A stretch of DNA of 64,000 nt, taken from contig MPNW01000011.1 in assembly GCA_011800805.1 (NCBI GenBank), positions 101,744-165,743 on the forward strand. The letters are read 5' to 3'. A program made the position numbers and the translations under genes. The DNA is from Hirudo medicinalis (lineage: Eukaryota > Annelida > Clitellata > Hirudinida > Hirudinidae). Each line of letters starts with the position of its first letter. The stretch's first letter is position 1. The notes beneath the pieces were generated by a model. The model had not been told where the DNA came from. It saw only the letters and a program-made list of their open reading frames with translations, and made no database searches. Shown one piece after another: positions 26,807 through 38,301 of the stretch.

Positions 26807-29800
26807 ATGCCCGGGGCTAACAAAGTAGAGAGTATATTTTTTAGTAAGTTCCACGTTATTGAGGGTCCAAAAATAGTTCTTCAAGTAAGCTTTGGAATGT
26901 TTGGTCCAAGACATAGTTTCTATTTATACTTGTAATACTGAAATAATTTAACGGTTTCTAAGGTTCCTGAGGAAGTTATAACGAAAAAGGATTTTGATGC
27001 CCTCCACACTTACATCATTCCCAAAGAGCAATTGCACAGAAAAATTATTAGAGTGTTGGATATTTTAAAAATTTTGATTGGCAAATGAATGAAACAACAA
27101 GTTTAAAGACTAATTTGAAACTTTTAGGAATTCTCATGGTCATATAATATTGGGATACCTCATGTCAATCAAAGGGGAAAAGTTTGAACGGAATGCTTTT
27201 GTTTTCAACTGCTGTCTTGTTTTAAGTTCATCTGCAGAAGCTGGAAATTTTGAAAATATTGTTAAGAAACTCAATGTTTACTTGGAAGTAAGTCATGAGT
27301 CATTATAATGTATATAATATAGATCAAAAACTTATGGAAATTATTTAATATTAGATATTAGTTCAATTTAACTTTATTTTGAACTTTTGTTTTAAACATA
27401 TAGGCTAGTGTTTTGCAGTAGGAGAAATTTATCTAGGATTGCTTAATGCAGAGTTCTGGTGTAATTAATTGTTTAAGAATAAATATTTGACATGAAAGAA
27501 GTGAATATTCCAAAGGTCTTTTGAATAATGTGTGACAACCTAAAATTTTTGGAACTGTATTTAATTTTCAAGAAGCCTTTTTTTTCAATTTTTAGCACAG
27601 AGTTCTGCAGGGCTTTTTGTCACAGGAGTCTGACATGGAAATTCTTTCTAACCTTTTGAGTTCAGTTTTTAACGGCCTCAATGACCAGGGATATGCACAT
27701 TATGTCAACAGTTTGTACATTTGTACATTATTTTTTCATGCAATTAACATAAGTTGTTTATAAATATATTAATACATGGTTTATTGATTTTGTTAAGTTT
27801 TGATCATCAGGCAACTTGAGTTCCTTGCATCTTCAAATTGATTCTACGACTGAAGAAATCATACATGTTGGGAGTTATGATGTACCAATATTTGATTGTT
27901 CTTATCCTAATCACCTCCAATCATTCCTTAACCAACAGAGCAACCTGGCTGGAAAAGAGGTGTTTCTTATGTCTTTGACAAATTTATTATTGGGTTTATT
28001 TAATTATGCTGTTTCTTTTTATAACTTCATCAGATAGTATCCTTGATAAATGGTGAGAGACATGTCAGGCGAATTGCATATGAAGCAGATATGGATGTAG
28101 CCATTGTCAAGGATTGTCTTAAGGAGCTAGTGTGAGCCTTTTTATGATTACAATCAGGGTTGTTAACAATACTAAAGTATTGACAATACCAATAAGAATA
28201 CTTATTTCAAAATGATAATGGCAATACTTTTTCCTAAACATTTTTAAGTAATAACGACTCGGACAATATTCAATAAAAGCAAAAGAATTTTATTGAAGGA
28301 CAAAACTATTTAAAAAAAATGATTACCATTTTGCTAGATGCAGAAATAGGAACATTTACAAATGTTTGCTCGACATATTCGAGCATAGTGGTGAAAATAT
28401 CCTGCCACCAAGTGAGAATAATCTCTCCACTGCTGCAGTAGCAAGCAACCCAGTGTTGAGGGACACATATAACTTTTTTTTATGTGGGGATATCAATTAA
28501 GATACAATAACTCTAAAGTTATGTCAGCCATCTATTGACCTCTTCCATGCCAACAACAACACCTAATCTTTGTCTCTTATTGGAAAATGCAGCAAAATTT
28601 ATGTAAAAATTGTCTCTAGCTGTAGTGTTTGATTATCTGAAATTTTGCCACAGTTTTTTGTCTTCTTCCTTTGTCATGGCATTTATGTGTGACTTCAATG
28701 TCGTCACAAGCAGTGCTTTCTGGACTTCGCCACTGATCCAGTTTAATTTAAATTGAGGGTGGACTATAGCTGCCAGTCGATCATCAGTGTTATTGTTCAT
28801 GTCATTAATTAAATCTTCATCTTATTCTAGCTTTCAATCCATTAATCAGCCATGATGGATAAAGTAGTGTCTTCCAGCAGAGCATTCAGCTGGTTCACAA
28901 TAACTGTCTTACCATCAGAAAATGTCCAGACTGCATGCATGCATTAATTTATTTTTAATAATTAATCTGTTCATAAAATTATAATAAGTAAGTTATTGAT
29001 GATACAATATGAAATCTGCCTCTTTTTGCTTAAGCCTCTGTTGAATTACAGCCTCCATGGGTCTGTTCATCTCATACCTATTTTTCAAGTAGGTTTGACC
29101 ATATCTGATGGAATGTCATGTAAATGTAGTTCATGCATATAGCAACATATATATAGGGTCAGAGGCTCATTTTGTAAACCATTTATATGGAGCTCCTTCC
29201 CAAGGGTGCTTGTGGTAGTCCATGCTGAGATGTGAACACCACACATTACAGTTGTTTCCATTACTATTGCATGCAGGAACATAACCCTTTGAGATAACTT
29301 GCACTTCATATCAATTTAGTTTGTAATTTTTAATTAGACGAACAAGGTAACAATATTAAAAAATTTTGCACTTTCAAATGTTCTAGATTTAGAAAGTTGA
29401 TAAATAAAGGCGACGATGCTCAAGTAATGAGACCTAAAGCAGACCAAGCTTAAAAGTATACTGATAAACTAATGGCTAATGAATTACTAATGGGCTAATG
29501 GGCTAATGGGCCATGCAACTTATATTGTCCATCAATTCCGATTTTCTTTTAGTACTCGAATATCTATGTCCCTACACCAAGGATATGTAAACTGTTTCAA
29601 AATCCAGTTCTCCAAAAAGAATGCATTAAATTTGTCTCTCTGTCAGGTAAATTATGAGTTTAAAATTTGTGTATTTACATTTTAAACCTTTTGAAGCATT
29701 AGCAGGATCTGGAAATGGTTTTAACATTTTATATAATTAAAAAAAAGAAAAAAAGTTATTTAAATATTTTATTAGTGTTTATTTATTGTATTTAGCCGAC

Positions 29801-30685
29801 CTTTTTTTGGAGTGCCTTAGGTACCCGATTAGGATGTGAAGGCAATTAATCACTATTAATCACTCTTCCATTTACATAGCAATCCTACCCGAGGGAACTC
29901 CCCAGCAATGCAGGCTGGGTCATGAGCACAATGCATCTTGACTGTTGCCATTATTGCTGTACATAGGAATGCAATTCATTGAGTTGAACTTCTTGCTGTT
30001 TTATATGTGTGCAAAAACCTGTTTGCTATGAATATATTAAGCCATAACTGAGTTTTTATGTTACATATGATTGCATGGGGAACATGGTTCATGTGTTATT
30101 TCTCTTGTTGAAAATTTGTTTCCAGAAAAGAGAGCCTGTTTCAGAGATATTTTTATGTTTTATTCATCATTTGTTCAAAATGTGAAACTGGTTGATCTAT
30201 GCCAAAGGTTGAACCCCAGAAGCAAAGGCATCGATGAAAAGTGTGTAGCTCCTTGGTTCATGACAATTTTTCACAGATAGTCATTTTGGCTCATCCACCA
30301 ATAATTAGAACTCAATGCAGCTTACAATTTATTAAAATTAGAAATTGCATCAACATATAACCAATTGATTTCATTTATTTGCTTAAATTTGTATGTACCT
30401 CTGAATGTTAACTCAAAAAATGATTTTCCAAGGAAATTAGTGCAATTTGGGCTCACTAATGACCTGATAAGGAGATTGAAGAAGTACCCCATAAAAGACT
30501 ACAGTGGATCTTCTAAGGATCAAAGCATTTCAATTAGCTACCCATCTGGCAAGAGGAGGTGCATAGATGAGCTCTTAAATGGATTGGTCTCTTTTGATGA
30601 CATCTGTGGCAAAATTGGACTTAGTTGTTCTGAACTATCACAGCAACTAGAAGGGGACCCAAACATTCTTATTTGTCTAAAATGA
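26807..30685 (+). CDS. NPRL2: GATOR1 complex subunit NPRL2
   Basis: Subunit of GATOR1, which inhibits mTORC1 when amino acids are low, by acting on Rag GTPases at the lysosome. Exons: 26807-26884, 26963-27054, 27128-27287, 27596-27710, 27811-27959, 28034-28131, 29052-29088, 29553-29646, 30126-30240, 30433-30685; all in phase, 396 aa (human about 380). Signatures: IFFSKFHVIEGPKIVLQ at the start, DFDALHTYIIPKEQL, FERNAFVFNCCLVL, YDVPIFD, the 37-nt microexon coding HGSVHLIPIFQ, then YSNIYVPTP, GLTNDLIRRLKKYP and the end DPNILICLK. The intron before the microexon holds a hAT remnant and the one after it a SINE. A polyadenylation signal AATAAA is at 30773-30778. Confidence 0.96.
28155..28935 (-). 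mobile_element. hAT transposase remnant
   Basis: On the minus strand, frames with many stops still show DDRLAAIVHPQFKLNWI (28700-28800) and the dimerisation block ATAAVERLFSLGGRIFSP (28375-28440), both typical of hAT transposases. CAGGGTTG at about 28157 may be one terminal repeat. The second end was not found. It is dead and sits in an NPRL2 intron. Confidence 0.75.
29115..29306 (-). mobile_element. tRNA-derived SINE copy 4
   Basis: Minus-strand copy with the full body: TGTAGTTCATGCATATAGC, GGTCAGAGGCTC, AAACCATTTATATGG, CCAAGGGTGCTTG, CCATGCTGAG. The reversed head ends in ATGCAGGAACATAACCC. It starts about 27 bp after the NPRL2 microexon donor. Confidence 0.75.
29863..29990 (-). mobile_element. 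tRNA-derived SINE copy 5
   Basis: Minus-strand, diverged: CATTTACATAGCAATCC, GCAATGCAGGCTGGG and a reversed head with GGAATGCAATTCATTGAG. It lies in the following NPRL2 intron. Confidence 0.65.
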
Positions 30686-31044
30686 GATTTTTATAAACAG
30701 AAATGTAATTGCATGCCTGCATCACTTTGCCACTTATTTATGTAAGTCAACATTTCTGCAGAAAATTTATATAATAAAGCAATTACTGTAATGTGAGTAA
30801 TTGGCCAATCTATAATTTACCTATTTTGGTTTCAATTTTAATTTGAGAGATGCAGACCCACTTTTGAGCCTAGATGAAGATCATAATTCTGCAATGAATT
30901 TGATTCCTCTCACTGACCAAAAATATTGACACTTTTCTGATACTGTTACAATAATGAGTTTTCAGCATATAAATACAAAGTTTAAATATTTAAATATTGG
31001 TTTTCATTTTTTTGAGTCAATTGTCGCTGTCTGAAGTAGCGCTG

Positions 31045-34000
31045 CTATTTGATGTTTTTTTCCAGTGACATGATGCCATTGAAAACCTCGACGAAGGAAG
31101 GATGAATTTCTGATGGAGGTATTACAAAACTGGATCCTCTCAGCTCAGGCACAATGCAATATTTTATTCCAATCTTTTCCTTGGCGTAGTCATCCGTACC
31201 TCCAGTGGTTGGATCTGAAAACATTTTTGTCTAAGTGCATGTTTGGTGCTCAAATTCTGAAAATAATATTAATAAGGAATAAGAATAAGAACTTTGTGAA
31301 CTAACAAATGACTTGGCAGGAATTTCCTCTTTTCCAAAGCTTATTGTACGTTGATCCAGTAGAATCGGCGGCGGCATTCACAGCGATCATCTTCAAATTT
31401 CAATTATGTTAAATGCTATCTCAAGCTTAAATTATCTATCATTTAAGTTAATATTCGATTGTTATTATTACTAAATATTAGTTAATGTTAAATTATGCGT
31501 TAGGTAATGTAGCTGGAAATTTTCTAGACTTTCTCTTATTAAAGCAGGCAACACTTACGATTTCATCGTGATCTGCTGTTAGCTGGCACTGTTTTCCTTC
31601 GTAGTTAATTGTATTTCCAAATGGTATAAGGTACATCCTTCCATACGAATGAAGAGTAAAAAGTACTGTAGTATTTTTGCCAATAATATTTAATTCATTT
31701 GAGATCGCCCTCGCCTCTCTTTCGGAACCAGCTGAACTTCCTGCGTAAGTCTGGGAGCACGGGTTGGCAGACGTTCCCTCTTCTAGATGAAAGTGAAAAA
31801 AAACCTGCTTTTTAGACTCCAAAATTCATTCGGGAATCGAGACTACAATACGGTTCAGGTGGAACATTCGTGTGCAAATATAAGACAGGCGGCCGGTACG
31901 TAAAAAGCGATTTATTCCTGACCAATTTACGTCAAGTAAAGATCGCGCGGGGAAGACGCGTTGACCGAGGCCGAGAAATGTGTTTTGAAATAGAACCTAT
32001 CGACTTCGTCGAGATTTTACAATTTGCTTTTCCTCAATTCCTTAACAATTGCGGATATGAAACGTCATTAACAGATGAAGCTAAAATTCTGACCCTAGCC
32101 CAGTTCGCAAGTTATTTCATTGATCATTCTCCTGGAGTTGGGGAGGCTTCCAACTTATTTTCCTTTCCATAGTCCTCTGGCTGATAAAATCCGATTTAGC
32201 CACAAAACCAATTTTCTCCCAGAAGAGTAGTCTATGTTGACAATGCGTCAGGGGGGCCATAAAGAACTTGAATGTAAGTCATTAGTCTTGTTTTCTTTTG
32301 TTATAAATTATTTTTGCAGCTCTAATGGTGAGTCGTTGAAGATGCTCGGGGTAACAGGAAGGCAAACCAATAAGGGTTGAGTTGCCTTAGCCAATTTTGA
32401 GAGAACCTCTAGGCATCTATTGAGAGTCCGGCAATGCTGGAAATCTCTCGAGTAGTTTTGTTGATGCGAGCGATCGTAGAATTCCTCTAGACCCCAGGTT
32501 ACGAACTGATCGTAATGGCTGGATCAGGTCGGAATAGCTAACAAACGGGTTGGAAGATAGTTCGGGAGCACCACATCAATTCGGTTTTGAGGGCATTAAT
32601 TTGGAGATGACTGTTAAATATTCAGTCACTAATGGCTTATTAGCTTATTCCACCGAATGTCTGATTTCACGGAATCTGTTGCAGAATAAGCCTTTTTCTT
32701 TAAGTTTCTTAGACACCTAAACTCGACGAATGACTGCATTCCCCGACTAATTTTTTCCGGGGTTGGGGCAACGAGCAATTATGTGACGTTTATTTATTTA
32801 ACGTGTCTCACTTACTGCCCCAGTTTGAAGTAGCAAAATTTCTGTTCAAGTCCACCCCTATGCAGTTTGCGAATTGTCTCCTATTTTTTCTCCACATTCT
32901 GTCCTTGAAATTTTAAGATCAGACATTTTAAATTACTTTAAGCTTAGATCATAAATATAAATCTCACATTGGTCCAGGAATATTCATATCCATCAGGATT
33001 GACTACCGGAACAAAATACCAGTCATATTTTTCCATCAAATATCTGGCATTTTCGTCTGCCATTTCCACCATCTGGTTTGAAAAATGTTATCAATAGCAT
33101 TTCTTACTAACCATATTACAAGTAAAATAATTATTAAGCTTAATTCGGCTTAGTTTTGCCTAAATCGGCATTTTGAGCGATTTTTGAAATTTGAACAGCG
33201 GATTATTTCTTGTTTTGTAGACATTTTCGTTATCTTATAAAAACTTTCTTTCATCAGTACTTATAGTATAAATATAAAACTTACTAAAAATTTGCTGGCA
33301 AAACCTTAAACTTTTCCACCACATTATTTAAGTTATGGTAGCAATTGATTCATACTATATTAATATTTTAATATTTATTAAATATTATTGGTAGTAATTA
33401 GGGCTGCTGAGAGCTTGAAATATTAAAATAATATAAGCATGATTTTTTTTATTTTCCATTACCAAATTAATATAACTTGGTTGCTTTTAAGTATGCATGT
33501 GTACCAGTTACTGGGAGGCTGTGACCTCAAAATTAGAAGATTTTGCGGGGCAAATAAATTCCAGGTTTAGGGGCCCAAAATTTCTGTCGGCGGCTCTGAT
33601 TATGAGTAATATGAGGGAAACTTTATTAATATTTTCCCTGACATACCGATTCAGAGTTTGATTAGAGTGACGCATATTCAAACAGAACTTCAAGATCACT
33701 TTAATGTAGAGGATAGCTCTAAAAGTGGTTCAAATCGACCTTTTATCCGAGGATGTCTGGGTGGCTGAGTTTTAGTTATTTTTTTTATTTGGTGCTAAGT
33801 TTAAAAATTTAAAATTTTGAGTAACATTATGCTGACCATATCATAAAATATGTGAAAAGTTTACAAGTTTAGATGGATGTTATGGTTAATGGTAACGTTA
33901 ATTAGATCAGGCTCTCAGGAAAAATTCATATAAATATATATTCTGGCTAAAATCGTAACCCTAACCTTGAAAACTTGATTGCAAACAAGACACATTGTGA

Positions 34001-37000
34001 GCGATTTTAAATTCAGTTGCAATGCGGCAAATTTTATGATAAGGATAAACGGATTTATTGATTTATGTGGGGACGCCATTTGGGGGGAATGGCGTTGTCT
34101 CCCTGTAGTAACCTATCCCCCACATAGTTGAATTTGGCATCGCGCATTATAAACGTTGCTTCTACCGTCGACCTCAAGAACGCAATGCTTAACTTAAAGG
34201 AATATTACATTTTTGTAACAAAGTCTGGTTTAATTAACGTTATGACTGTAACATAAATTCCATTATAAATGAGTAAAAATACATGATTTATGATCTTGAG
34301 TATAGTTCCTGTAGTGATCCATTCCCTTGCATGCGTTGTTGCGTCTATGTACCAAGACCTCCTTGTGACTCCAGTCTTCGAAACCTATGTAAATATATTT
34401 ATATAATTAAAATAAAACGAAGTAGAATGATTTTCTTATTAGAAATGGATCTATAAATATCATCGAATCCTACTATATAATATTGCGATACTTCTTATAG
34501 AACCAACTTAACGCAGGCATGTTTAGCATGTAAAATGTTTGCGGAAAATTAATTTAAAGTTTATTGTAAATCTCAGTGACCGAATGATTTTGAAATACCA
34601 TGACAAGCAAATGTAAATTATTTTCTAAAAAATTGGCTGGAAAAGTTATATAATATAAAATATTATACGTTAGGGTTAGTGGACATAAAGTAGCTTTTTT
34701 TTACAATAGTCATTGTGTGATTATAATATATTATAAATAATAACATGTATACAGGGTCGCCATGGTTTTTAAACCTTTTTTTTTTGCTTTTCCATTACCA
34801 AATTGACATAACATAGGGGCTCAAATTTTCTGACGGCGGCCCTGCTTGTATAAAATATAATATTATTGTAATTATTACGTATCAGATAGTTGTGAGTGAT
34901 GTCCTCCAAGATAGCATACTAAAAACTTTGTTCGTGATTTATATCGATGACTTTTATGAAGTGTTTAGTAACGTATCCCTGTTCACGGACGATGCCAACA
35001 TTTAAAGGACGGGGCTTATGTCAAGACGCCCTCGTTGACGTTCGTGACTATATTACTTTTTCCAAACAAATATATTTTCTCTTTTGGAATTTTCATCTTC
35101 AAATTCGGGTAGTTTGTATCATTCATAAGCAAGCACTTTGCGGAAAACATCTGAACCTGTCATTTCTCATAGAGCCTGCTGTTTCCACTGTTAACTAAAT
35201 TCGATCTCATGGACCCAGCCATCCACTTTTTTCATGATTTCTGATGGAAGTCGATGCTGAATTTTCACACCTACCTTATCGTACTTCAGCAAGATAACTT
35301 GGCTGTGGGAAAGTCCTTTCTCGATTTTTTAAAGCTTCGAACTAAGATTGAAATATTCTTAAATGTGAAGAACCGTCCACTGGTCTTGCTCCTAGAGAGG
35401 GAATGCTTCTGGAAATTAGCCTTCTCAGCAGATCTTACCATCTCAATGATTTCAATTTTCGAATACAAGGTGAAACTGCACTCATCTGTGATTTGTACTC
35501 CAAAGCTAAAGCTTTGTTAAAGTTAAAGCACAAATGTGACCAAGAAGTTTAAGGTGGGAAATCTGAACGAATTCTACTAATGCCTTCTACGTGACCAATT
35601 TGTTTCTTTAAAAAAAGTTTGCTCATGAATTCATTTCTACTTTTGGGACATATTTGTGTAAGAAGACATTTTCAAAGATGATGTACGTGAAATGCTATAG
35701 TTGATCATTATCTGATTAACATTTAAAATCCTTACTTATTGTAAGAACCCACATACTTTGAATCGCATTGTGACGTAATTTTTTCAGAAATGCAACAGTT
35801 TCATGTTTCACAATACTTATAAACCATTTTAATTGTTACTGATTTTCTGCATTCTATCATAACTCAGGAATAAATAGCATGTTATTCATTCGCCGTATTT
35901 TAGTAAATTGAATTTCTCGTACTTTTAGAGCGCCGAGCCTGCAGAAGAAGACAGAAGTCAGCTATGTGACCTTGGCTAAAAAGCTTTGGAGACACCTGCG
36001 CTAGGGCAAGGGGTCTTAAACGAAAACTATCTACATATACCGTTCATAAGGACATGTGGAAATTCTTTTGTTTTTGTAAAAGACTGGAATAACCTTCCAC
36101 AAAGAGTTGTGAACGAGCCCAACATATCTGAATTTTAAGTTTTTGGAAGATGAGTTCTATGAGGATGAAAACATGTAGATGTAGATATGTAGATATGTAT
36201 CTTAAATAAATAAATTAAATAATCACTGTAAAAGAAAAAAGATGCATTAATCAAAATTATGTTGATGCAGGAAATATTTAATTTAATTTAAATATCGTAA
36301 CGTTTACCTTAAATGCCATTATGGGCTTCCCAAAATGTGAATTTCCAATGCTGTAAACTTGACAAAGAAATCCTCTCGGACATTTTGGTGGCAGTGTGTC
36401 CAGCCATTCAAAGATCTATTATTAATTATATATTACCAATTATCATTTTATTGATGGTTTTGTAGTGACAGCGCATCCCTAATATCGCGCAAGGTCTCTA
36501 TATAAACGATTTGAATTTGAATATCCCTCTTTTCATGCATGTCATGCGGACTTTAATCAAATAAATATCCCTCTTCTAGTCTTTGTTATTTGGCTAAGCG
36601 GGCTCGGTTGCCGGTCTCGGCATGCTATGGCCGTGGACGAACCGAACCTCTCCTAGTTCTTACAATAGTCATTGCAACAATAAAATTACTTCTCATAACT
36701 TTGTTCTTCAGTTAGATAAATTAATCTCGCGTCGAAAAGAAAGGAGCGACACAACCACAGCTTTGAGAATTATGGTGACAGTCATGGAGCTGGCCAGAAT
36801 TTGAAGATGTGTTATGGCTATCTTATATAATATAGGGTATTTTCATTTTCCTGAATTGCTATTGGAAGAGCACAGTCAGTTGTAGTCAGTGTAGGTGAAT
36901 TTAGATATCGATATTGTAATTTCGACACCCCTATTCTGAATTCATATGCACAGTGTAAAGGACATTTATTAAACTAGCTTTTTTTAAACCGGCTTCGCCA

Positions 37001-38301
37001 GTCATTATGAATATCATATTATTATCATTATGAATAACATAATGTAATTATAATATCCAAACTCATTTTGTTATACATTATAATTAGTGTTATTCATCCC
37101 GTTATGATTTACGTCCTTCAGATACCGCCAAATATCCCGCAACGGGATTCGAATCCGTGCAGCCATCGCGAGCACAATGCTCCTCGCTTATTTATTTATG
37201 TTATTTATTTGATTAAAGTCCGCTGCATAACCAAGATGATTTGGACATATATGCTCCTCGCTTTTAGTAGCTCTCGAATTTAAAGCCCGTATGCGATTTA
37301 GAAAAAGGTGAAAGTTGGAAAACTTGAAAGTTGAAAATACCACGGTTGACCTACGAATGGTTTCGAGCATGGTGTATGCAAATTTCAAGTCGCTATCGTT
37401 CATCGTTTGGGAGTTCTTGGGACAGACAAACATTCACATGTATTTTTATATTATAGATTACATGTTATATTATGTAGATGTTTGTTATAGTAACTACGTA
37501 TGATTGTTAACGAATGTGGATTTTTGAATATCTACGTATTGAATAGCTATTTTTTGTCTTTAAAAACTCACTGTTCTTAAGTCGTTAAAATTATCCAGGT
37601 TGATAGATTGATTACTCAATGATCTGATCTTGAAAATTTCCTCAAAATTGTCTTCAATCATTCTGCATAATTAATAATTTTAATTAGATTCCCCCAGCAA
37701 ATTACCTTTTCTAATGAAAATTGGCTGACCTGTTAATATCAGTATTTCTGATGGCAAAAGGTATATCCTGATTTTTGAAAAGCTGTATAATTCCGCTGAA
37801 CAGAGTTTTATTTGTTAACATCATTGTACAGGATTCAAGATTTCTTCTCGGTCCAGACCAGAAATCAATCTTTCAGAATTTCAGTCATTTAAGGTAATAT
37901 TATCGCTGAATTCTTGCTTTAAAAAATTAGAGAACGCTGTTTGATGAACATAAAAGTGTGACTGAAAAATAAGTTGTGTCTAAACTATATGGGACAATAT
38001 ATTTTTTTGTTTGTTTGATGTGGAAAGAAAGAATAGCCTTAAAAATTCATCGTTTAACAATCACCTCGTCATTACGTAACATGATCTCCCTCAGTAAAGA
38101 AACATCTTTACTATCGCGAGGATGAACATCTAACAGCAAGTACCTGGAAATTATTAAAGTAACTTTATTCCCAAAATTTCACATTAAAAAGAAACGAAGA
38201 AAGTCATATTAAAACAGCACATACTCTTTGTAGGTTTTCCATCCCCCTGTAAGATGACTTATTGCCACCAAGACGCCTAATACCAAAAACTTCATTTTCA
38301 T
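31045..38301 (-). CDS. Secreted M14A metallocarboxypeptidase, B-type
   Basis: Zinc exopeptidase that removes C-terminal residues outside the cell after loss of its propeptide. Exons (high to low): 38301-38225, 38143-38065, 37869-37730, 37662-37572, 36415-36308, 34384-34283, 33072-32968, 32903-32816, 31782-31559, 31390-31306, 31214-31045; all in phase, 422 aa. Signal peptide MKMKFLVLGVLVAISHLTGG, then the propeptide (YLLLDVHPRD, IDFWSGP). Catalytic domain: zinc ligands in THAREW (His, Glu) and LHSYGR (His); substrate-binding CIGVDLNRNF; VIYPTTGGTDDYA carrying the Tyr248 equivalent and Asp at the position of bovine CPA Ile255; catalytic Glu in VPELRG. Asp there is the mark of carboxypeptidase B, so cleavage after Lys/Arg is expected. 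The introns are filled with LINE and MITE remains. Confidence 0.95.
32320..32640 (-). mobile_element. LINE reverse-transcriptase fragment
   Basis: Minus-strand frame with LQINALKTELMWCSRTIFQP, matching the segment after the YADD box of CR1/L2-type reverse transcriptases (L-x-N-x-x-KTE-x-x-WCS). It continues with stops. It lies in a carboxypeptidase intron. Confidence 0.65.
33399..33598. mobile_element. MITE, CAGGGTCGCC family, diverged copy
   Basis: Starts TAGGGCTGCTGAGAG and ends GGGGCCCAAAATTTCTG then CGGCGGCTCTG, with an interior TTTTCCATTACCAAATT like the 34752 copy. No clear target-site duplication. Confidence 0.55.
34752..34844. mobile_element. 93-bp hAT-like MITE with 8-bp TSD
   Basis: Terminal inverted repeats CAGGGTCGCC and GGCGGCCCTG (9 of 10 match). 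Flanks CATGTATA (34744-34751) and CTTGTATA (34845-34852) form an 8-bp duplication with one mismatch, the length made by hAT transposases. No coding capacity. It lies in a carboxypeptidase intron. Confidence 0.75.
34930..36235 (+). mobile_element. Decayed LINE (RT to 3' end)
   Basis: Very degenerate. Near 34965-34995 VSLFTDDANI resembles the YADD region. At 36069-36143 the frame reads NSFVFVKDWNNLPQRVVNEP, the usual last conserved block of CR1/Jockey-like LINEs (F-x-x-R-V-x-x-WN-x-LP-x-x-VV). It ends in an AAATAAATAAATTAAATAA tail at about 36206-36222. The middle part is only loosely collinear. Confidence 0.5.
36532..36563 (+). mobile_element. 32-bp LINE 3'-tail insertion with TSD
   Basis: The insert contains GCGGACTTTAATCAAATA, identical to the 3' end of the LINE at 17145-17830. 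It is flanked by AATATCCCTCTT at 36520-36531 and 36564-36575 (12-bp target-site duplication). An extreme 5' truncation. Confidence 0.8.
37190..37250 (-). mobile_element. 61-bp LINE 3'-tail insertion with TSD
   Basis: In reverse complement it reads CCAAATCATCTTGGTTATGC and GCGGACTTTAATCAAATAAA followed by a TAAATAAATA tail, matching the LINE end near 17790-17830. It is flanked by ATGCTCCTCGCTT at 37177-37189 and 37251-37263 (13-bp duplication). It lies in the same carboxypeptidase intron as the 36532 insertion. Confidence 0.85.

Noticed and set aside
31816..31921. A minus-strand frame with YCSLDSRMNF that looks like the NRNF block of carboxypeptidases
   Set aside because: The true block (CIGVDLNRNF) is in exon 32903-32816, which joins both neighbours in phase. 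The other match would need a 13-bp intron.
34965..35520. A real gene on the plus strand
   Set aside because: Frames are short; the only likeness is to decayed LINE reverse transcriptase.
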